Positions 40,037 through 44,630 of a DNA stretch of 44,630 bases are shown piece by piece. The stretch is from contig DNFT01000013.1 in assembly GCA_003486385.1 (NCBI GenBank), positions 1-44,630 of the forward strand, given 5' to 3'. Numbering within the stretch: position 1 is the first letter of the stretch; each line of letters opens with the position of its first letter. The stretch is from Eubacterium sp. GTDB lineage: Bacteria > Bacillota > Clostridia > Lachnospirales > Lachnospiraceae. The translations under genes and the position numbers were made by a program. A model generated the notes under the pieces. It searched no databases, had not been told where the DNA came from, and was given only the letters and a program-made list of their open reading frames with translations.

Positions 40037-42070
40037 CTACTCTCCAATCCACTCACATTCATTCTCAAACACTGCCTCAGCGTACTCTGCGCTCTTGTAC
40101 AATGGTATTCTGTGTCCGTCCCTTATGAAGAACACAATCTCCTGTGCCGGAATCTCGACAAAATAATGTCCTGCCTCATATTTCTCAAGCTCGTACTCAT
40201 CTGCCGACTTCATCCTCACCATCGTCATAGGCTCAGGCAGATACACATATCTTCCGACGGCATTCTGTGTGTACACAGGACATATCATTATATCCTCACC
40301 AACATAGAGCTGATCCTCGGTCGCAACGGCAACCTTATCCTCCGGGTGCTCGAAGCCAAGAGGTCTGTACATAAGTGTATCCTGCTCAACAGCCTTCCTG
40401 TAAGCTTCCCATAGATATGGAATGAGTGCATAGCGCATTGTTACTATATTCTTAAATGTATCCGTGTCGGTGAATCTGTAAAGCTCCTGATATCTTGTGC
40501 CTGCCGCCGCATGGTTTCTCATAAGAGGAACGAATACAGCTAACCCCATCCAGCGCATCAGAAGCTCCTCTGTTGTATTGTCATTGAAACCGCCGATATC
40601 CGAACCGACATACATGAATCCACACATATTGAGCGATGGAAGCATCTTAAGGCTCAGAAGAATGTGGCTCCACCATGCGTGATTATCGCCTGTCCATATT
40701 CCGCCGTACCTGTGCATTCCTATATATGACGCCCTCGAAAACATAAGTATATCCTTATCAGGTGCAATCTCCTTAAAGCTCTCGGAGGCAGCCCTTGTCA
40801 TATTGAAGCCGTATAGATTATGCACATGGTCATGTCTTACAACAGCCTCACCATCCGGCTGTGTAGCCCTATGGTAGAATCTCTCATAATCGCCAAGGTT
40901 GTTCGCCACTCCCTCGACCATTCCCTTAAACTCAAAAAAGCTCTGTATATCAAGATTCTTTCCCTTGTAATCATCTATCTTGTCAAACACCTCTTTCAGA
41001 TGCTTCTCCGAATAGAATATCGCCGGCTCATTCATATCATTCCAGAAGCCATCTATTCCCGCATCCAGAAGCACCTTATAGCCGTGGCCGAACCATCTCC
41101 TCGCGTCCTCATTCAAGACATCCGGAAAATGCACCCTGCCCGGCCATACACCCGCAACGAAATCCTCCCCATCAGCCTCCTTGCAGAAGTATCCGTTCTT
41201 TCTGCCCTCCTCATAGGTATCGTAGCCATCCTCAATCTTGACTCCGGCATCGATTATAGGCACAAGATGGATATGTTTTTCCCTCATTTTCTTAACGAAA
41301 TCCGCAAAATCAGGAAATGTCTCCTTGTTCACGGTGAAGTCCTTGTATCTCTCCATATAGTCTATATCAAGGTACACTGCATCTATCGGAATATTTCTCT
41401 TTCTGTAGCTGTCAACCACCCCGCATACCTCATCAGCGCTCATATAGCTCCAACGGCACTGCTGGTATCCGAATGCCCATCTCGGCGGGACATAGCTCTT
41501 TCCGATAATATGTCTGAACTGTCTTACTATCGAATACAGGTGATTGTCACTGCCATCCGCACCATCCATAGCAGGCGACACAACATAAGCTGTAAAATTC
41601 CCGCTGCACACTGTTATCACAAGTTCATTCTTATCAAGATAACCGATATCGAATATCACACGTCCCGGATAGTCGATAAATAGTCCCTTAGAAGCTGCCG
41701 GGTTGTCTGAGTCCGCTATTATGATAAAATTATGCGCACCATACAAGGAACGCTTAGACTCCGTATGGTTAGGGTCATCACTGCACTTACTCTCATATAC
41801 CCAGCCGCGCTTATTTATACCGCGGACATTCTCACCTAATCCGTACACCACGTCACCGTCGGACATTCTGACTCTATACTGCATTGCATGCATGTCATTC
41901 CCATCCTCAGGTCTGTCCCATGTAATTCCACCATAAGGTTCTAAAGCCATCTCCATAGCAGCTTCAACAAATAAAGCTTTCTTATCATTTTCTGCTGCTT
42001 CTGAAATATTCTCACTATTTACCACCGCATACGTTTCAAACGGTTTTCCATATTCGCATTTTTTAACCAT
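40037..42070 (-). CDS. GH31 family alpha-glucosidase or alpha-xylosidase
   Basis: This is a 677-residue retaining glycosidase. The N-terminal beta-sandwich contains YGLGENVRGINKRG; the barrel has PPRWAFGYQQCRWSYMS, DAVYLDIDYMERYKDFT, and the nucleophile Asp345 in GIDGFWNDMNEPAIF. The presumed acid/base Asp is in GGIWTGDNHAWWSHI. An extra segment of about 60 residues after the nucleophile is present in some Firmicute alpha-glucosidases. There is no signal peptide, so it should act on imported oligosaccharides. The start at 42070 follows GGAGG; an ATG 12 bases earlier is less likely. It leads the operon with the GH2 gene and faces the AraC regulator gene. Confidence 0.93.
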   Translation of the reverse strand: MVKKCEYGKPFETYAVVNSENISEAAENDKKALFVEAAMEMALEPYGGITWDRPEDGNDMHAMQYRVRMSDGDVVYGLGENVRGINKRGWVYESKCSDDPNHTESKRSLYGAHNFIIIADSDNPAASKGLFIDYPGRVIFDIGYLDKNELVITVCSGNFTAYVVSPAMDGADGSDNHLYSIVRQFRHIIGKSYVPPRWAFGYQQCRWSYMSADEVCGVVDSYRKRNIPIDAVYLDIDYMERYKDFTVNKETFPDFADFVKKMREKHIHLVPIIDAGVKIEDGYDTYEEGRKNGYFCKEADGEDFVAGVWPGRVHFPDVLNEDARRWFGHGYKVLLDAGIDGFWNDMNEPAIFYSEKHLKEVFDKIDDYKGKNLDIQSFFEFKGMVEGVANNLGDYERFYHRATQPDGEAVVRHDHVHNLYGFNMTRAASESFKEIAPDKDILMFSRASYIGMHRYGGIWTGDNHAWWSHILLSLKMLPSLNMCGFMYVGSDIGGFNDNTTEELLMRWMGLAVFVPLMRNHAAAGTRYQELYRFTDTDTFKNIVTMRYALIPYLWEAYRKAVEQDTLMYRPLGFEHPEDKVAVATEDQLYVGEDIMICPVYTQNAVGRYVYLPEPMTMVRMKSADEYELEKYEAGHYFVEIPAQEIVFFIRDGHRIPLYKSAEYAEAVFENECEWIGE

Positions 42071-42125
42071 AAAATCCTCCATGAAATATTATATTGATAC
42101 TTTGTTTCCGATGTATTATACTGAC

Positions 42126-42131
42126 ATTATA
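42126..42131 (-). promoter_or_regulatory. -10 element of the GH31-GH2 operon
   Basis: TATAAT on the minus strand with only AAGATT at the -35 distance (42149-42154). A good -10 with a poor -35 suits activation by the divergent AraC-type protein. Confidence 0.45.
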
Positions 42132-42221
42132 CGAGCCTGATTTCGTAAAATCTTGCAATATTTTTTCAATTTATAACACAATACTGCTATTAAACCATTC
42201 AAAAAATTATAAGGACGGATT

Positions 42222-43106
42222 ATGAAGAATTCAAACACCCTTTCATCAGGGCAGAAAGAAAATGCCAGACACGGAGAAGTATTTTTTCCTGTTCAGAAAT
42301 ATATCACAAGACTTGCACCTGACCACCAGGTCATTACCACACACTGGCATGAGGAAGCCGAACTCACCTTAATCACAAAAGGAGCCTGCACATACCAGAT
42401 TGATTTAATGGACTACGAAGCAGACGAAGGCGACATATTATTTATCCCTCCGCTGCTTCTCCACTCAATCGCACTTAGAGATTGTGAAGAATATTTTTCA
42501 GAAACATATGTATTCCATATGAATTATCTTGGAGGAAATGCTACTGATATATGCACATCCCGCTATCTTACTCCTCTTATCAATCATGAGTTTGCAATTC
42601 CATATCTGATCAAACCAACGCATCCCGTTTATACATCACTTCGCAGATGCTTTAATCAGATTGCAGCCCTCTACAGCAGTAAAGAATTCGGATACGAGCT
42701 TGCACTCAAGGCATTTCTTCTCCATGCATTTTTTCTTGTCCTTCAATACAGTAATAAGAATATTGAAACAGCTTCAAAGCAGTCCTCGGATAAACTGAAA
42801 ATAGTCATTGATTACATTGAAACACATTATTCCGAGGCGATATCTGTCACAGAGCTTGCTAAGCTGTGTTATTTCAGCGAATATCATTTTATGCGTTTTT
42901 TCAAAAAACACATGAACATGACCTGTATACAATACATCAATAATGTACGTTTAGAAAAATCCGTGGAGCTGTTTGAACACGGAAATACATCCATCATGGA
43001 TGTATCACTTAGCGTAGGTTTCCACAATTTATCCTATTTTCACAGGGCTTTCAAAAGCAAATATCATATAACACCGCTATCTTTTATCAAAAGCCTTGAA
43101 AAATAA
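42222..43106 (+). CDS. AraC-family transcriptional regulator
   Basis: This is a 294-residue regulator. Residues about 20-110 form a cupin sensor (VITTHWHEEAELTLITKG, EGDILFIPPLLLHSI). The C-terminal 100 residues are the double helix-turn-helix, including ISVTELAKLCYFSEYHFMRF and SIMDVSLSVGFHNLSYFHRA. It probably senses a sugar and activates the divergent GH31-GH2 operon, since it is directly head-to-head with it over 150 bases. AAGGACGG lies before the ATG. Confidence 0.93.
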   Translation: MKNSNTLSSGQKENARHGEVFFPVQKYITRLAPDHQVITTHWHEEAELTLITKGACTYQIDLMDYEADEGDILFIPPLLLHSIALRDCEEYFSETYVFHMNYLGGNATDICTSRYLTPLINHEFAIPYLIKPTHPVYTSLRRCFNQIAALYSSKEFGYELALKAFLLHAFFLVLQYSNKNIETASKQSSDKLKIVIDYIETHYSEAISVTELAKLCYFSEYHFMRFFKKHMNMTCIQYINNVRLEKSVELFEHGNTSIMDVSLSVGFHNLSYFHRAFKSKYHITPLSFIKSLEK

Positions 43107-43131
43107 AGAAAAATTTGCGTTATCAAAAAAC

Positions 43132-43161
43132 GGCATAGCTGATATTCCTATCAACTATGCC
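43132..43161. terminator. Bidirectional terminator between araC-type and AICARFT genes
   Basis: GGCATAG(C)TGATA and TATCA(A)CTATGCC form a 12-base stem with one mismatch and loop TTCC. TTTTTT follows on the minus strand and ATTGTTTT on the plus strand. Confidence 0.85.
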
Positions 43162-43173
43162 ATTGTTTTAAAA

Positions 43174-44352
43174 TTAATGATGGAAAAGACGTATTCCGGT
43201 AAATGACATAACCATATCATACTTATCAGCACACTCGATAACAGCGTCATCCCTTACAGAGCCGCCCGGCTGTGCAATGTACTTGACACCGCTCTTATGC
43301 GCACGCTCGATATTGTCCGAGAATGGGAAGAATGCGTCTGAACCGCAGATAACGTCGGTGTTCCTGTCGAGCCATGCTCTCTTTTCCTCTGCAGTAAATA
43401 CAGGAGGCTTAACCTTGAATACCTTCTCCCATGCTCCGTCGGCAAGAAGATCCATGTACTCATCACCGATATAGAGGTCGATTGCATTGTCCCTGTCCGG
43501 TCTGCCAAGCTTGTCAACGAACTGAAGTCCAAGTACCTGCGGTGACTGGCGTAAGAACCAGTTATCAGCCTTCTGTCCTGCAAGTCTTGTACAATGGATT
43601 CTCGACTGCTGTCCCGCACCGATACCGATAGCCTGTCCGCCCTTTACATAGCACACTGAGTTAGACTGTGTATACTTAAGAACGATGAGCGCAATCTTCA
43701 TATCCATCATTGCATTCTCCGGAATATTCTTGTTCTTTGTCACAATATTTGATAGAAGCTCGTCATTGCAGTTGAGTTCATTTCTACCCTGCTCGAATGT
43801 GATTCCGAATACCTGCTTCTTCTCGATAGGTGCCGGGACATAGGAAGGGTCAATCTGGATAACATTGTAGGCGCCCTTCTTCTTTGCACGCAGCATCTCA
43901 AGAGCCTCATCTGTATACCCCGGAGCAATTACACCATCGGACACCTCTCTCTTTATAAGACGTGCCGTATCCTTGTCACATACATCTGATAGTGCAATGA
44001 AATCGCCGAAGGATGACATTCTGTCCGCACCTCTCGCTCTCGCGTAAGCGCATGCAAGTGGGCTGAGCTCTCCAAGGTCATCAACCCAGTAAATCTTCGC
44101 AAGCGTCTCGTCAAGCGGAAGACCTACAGCCGCACCTGCAGGTGACACATGCTTGAAGGAGGTAGCCGCAGGAAGTCCTGTCGCCTTCTTAAGCTCGCTT
44201 ACAAGCTGCCAGCCGTTGAGTGCATCAAGGAAATTGATATAGCCCGGTCTGCCGTTTAACACTGTTACAGGAAGCTCACTTCCATTCTCCATATATATTC
44301 TCGATGGCTTCTGGTTAGGATTACATCCGTACTTTAACTGAATCTCGTTCAT
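43174..44352 (-). CDS. Stand-alone AICAR transformylase (PurH C-terminal domain)
   Basis: This is a 392-residue protein equal to the AICAR formyltransferase domain of PurH, which transfers a formyl group from 10-formyl-THF to AICAR to give FAICAR. Key motifs: SFKHVSPAGAA with catalytic Lys-His, the RGADRMSSFGDFIALSD region, QAIGIGAGQQSR, GSDAFFPFSDNIERA, and IAQPGGSVRDD. The IMP cyclohydrolase domain of bifunctional PurH is absent, so IMP closure must be done by a separate enzyme encoded elsewhere. The start at 44352 follows AAGGAG; the frame upstream to 44385 lacks a site. Confidence 0.93.
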   Translation of the reverse strand: MNEIQLKYGCNPNQKPSRIYMENGSELPVTVLNGRPGYINFLDALNGWQLVSELKKATGLPAATSFKHVSPAGAAVGLPLDETLAKIYWVDDLGELSPLACAYARARGADRMSSFGDFIALSDVCDKDTARLIKREVSDGVIAPGYTDEALEMLRAKKKGAYNVIQIDPSYVPAPIEKKQVFGITFEQGRNELNCNDELLSNIVTKNKNIPENAMMDMKIALIVLKYTQSNSVCYVKGGQAIGIGAGQQSRIHCTRLAGQKADNWFLRQSPQVLGLQFVDKLGRPDRDNAIDLYIGDEYMDLLADGAWEKVFKVKPPVFTAEEKRAWLDRNTDVICGSDAFFPFSDNIERAHKSGVKYIAQPGGSVRDDAVIECADKYDMVMSFTGIRLFHH

Positions 44353-44412
44353 GTTCGTTCTCCTTAATATATTGTAACTTAACATTTATTGTTTCATTTT
44401 ATATTCTCTATA

Positions 44413-44470
44413 CGATGTTGGGGCCAAAACATGCCTATTTAGTCTGTGAGTGTATAACGTATTATATTTA
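44413..44470 (+). repeat. Copy of the GTCAAAACATGC dispersed repeat
   Basis: GATGTTGGGGCCAAAACATG begins the element and TGAGTGTATAACGTATTATA follows. It matches the reverse complement of 31185-31239 base for base over much of about 58 positions. Only one arm of the palindrome is obvious here. Confidence 0.65.
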
Positions 44471-44500
44471 TGAATATCAGCTCCATTGTCCGAAGCAAGA

Positions 44501-44630
44501 TGTTCTAAGAACTCTGAAATAGGCTTTCTAAACGTCCGCCACCGAAGCAGGCATACATCCTTGTATGCATTGCTTCTGAACCGGCATCCGTGCCGGTTCA
44601 GGCTAGTATGTGAACAGAGTTCTAAGAACA
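44501..44630. repeat. Multi-hairpin palindromic element at the window edge
   Basis: TGTTCTAAGAACTCTG (44501-44516) pairs, with one mismatch, with CAGAGTTCTAAGAACA (44615-44630), bracketing two further hairpins: GAAGCAGGCATACA (44544-44557) against TGTATGCATTGCTTC (44562-44576), and TGAACCGGCA (44577-44586) against TGCCGGTTCA (44591-44600). The whole folds like a three-way junction. No coding sequence is present. It may continue beyond the window. Confidence 0.7.

Overview
The window looks like chromosomal DNA of an anaerobic, low-to-mid GC Firmicute, most likely Lachnospiraceae (Clostridia). The grounds are T-box leaders on aminoacyl-tRNA synthetase genes, strong AGGAGG-type ribosome binding sites, a TGS-less ThrS, a UBA-like/DUF4342 protein, a Gly/Cys-rich protein of the type catalogued in Clostridia as 'chorion class high-cysteine HCB protein 13', and many short palindromic dispersed repeats. 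I cannot fix the genus. There is no phage, integrase, transposase, CRISPR array or rRNA operon; most of the window is ordinary core chromosome with small accessory islets.

Layout. 1-1323 (- strand): a small AT-rich islet with a lipoprotein and a papain-like (C39-like) cysteine peptidase lacking a signal peptide. 1643-4566 (-): queA, a PilZ protein, and an ABC ATPase/permease pair. 4799-8640 (-): T-box(Phe)-pheS-pheT. 8822-10410 (-): truA plus a DUF3877-like gene. 10485-12773 (-): T-box(Thr)-thrS. 12825-13512 (-): a MntA/HepT (MNT/HEPN) type VII toxin-antitoxin pair. 13636-15653 (-): NADP isocitrate dehydrogenase and a Cof-type HAD phosphatase. 15862-17366 (+): a three-gene cluster of a Gly/Cys-rich protein, a Pro/Cys-rich protein and a small helical protein; the last two share a repeated 'L...SPEQQ' motif. 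17367-22038 (-): CmpB-like membrane protein, formate/nitrite channel, leuS and a Dabb-domain protein. 22063-25125 (-): a large GGDEF/PAS/GGDEF*/EAL c-di-GMP enzyme. 25429-27618 (+): an ankyrin-GH43 fusion glycosidase. 27807-31044 (-): two-component system and a UDPGP-family nucleotidyltransferase. 31273-35320: DUF4342 protein, a 31-residue single-pass membrane peptide whose ribosome binding site sits in a hairpin, and an ArsR/HMA/P1B-ATPase metal-efflux operon. 35449-36316 (+): tRNA-Pro(CGG) followed by a HigB/HigA toxin-antitoxin pair. 36410-43106: a GH31-GH2 glycoside hydrolase operon divergent from an AraC-type regulator. 43174-44352 (-): a stand-alone AICAR transformylase.

How it fits together. 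The translation genes (pheST, thrS, leuS, queA, truA, tRNA-Pro) and the icd, AICAR transformylase and FNT genes are housekeeping. Accessory functions are plant- or host-glycan use inside the cell (GH43, GH2, GH31, none with signal peptides), c-di-GMP signalling (one bifunctional-looking enzyme plus a PilZ receptor), soft-metal export and two toxin-antitoxin pairs.

The most unusual material is: (1) the Cys-rich/Pro-rich/helical three-gene cluster at 15862-17366; (2) the ankyrin-GH43 fusion; (3) the 31-aa membrane peptide gene at 32092 with a hairpin over its ribosome binding site; (4) three families of dispersed palindromic repeats, including a near-perfect 29-bp-arm palindrome present twice and a multi-hairpin element at the right edge of the window. 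Product names are from reading the translated sequences without database searches.
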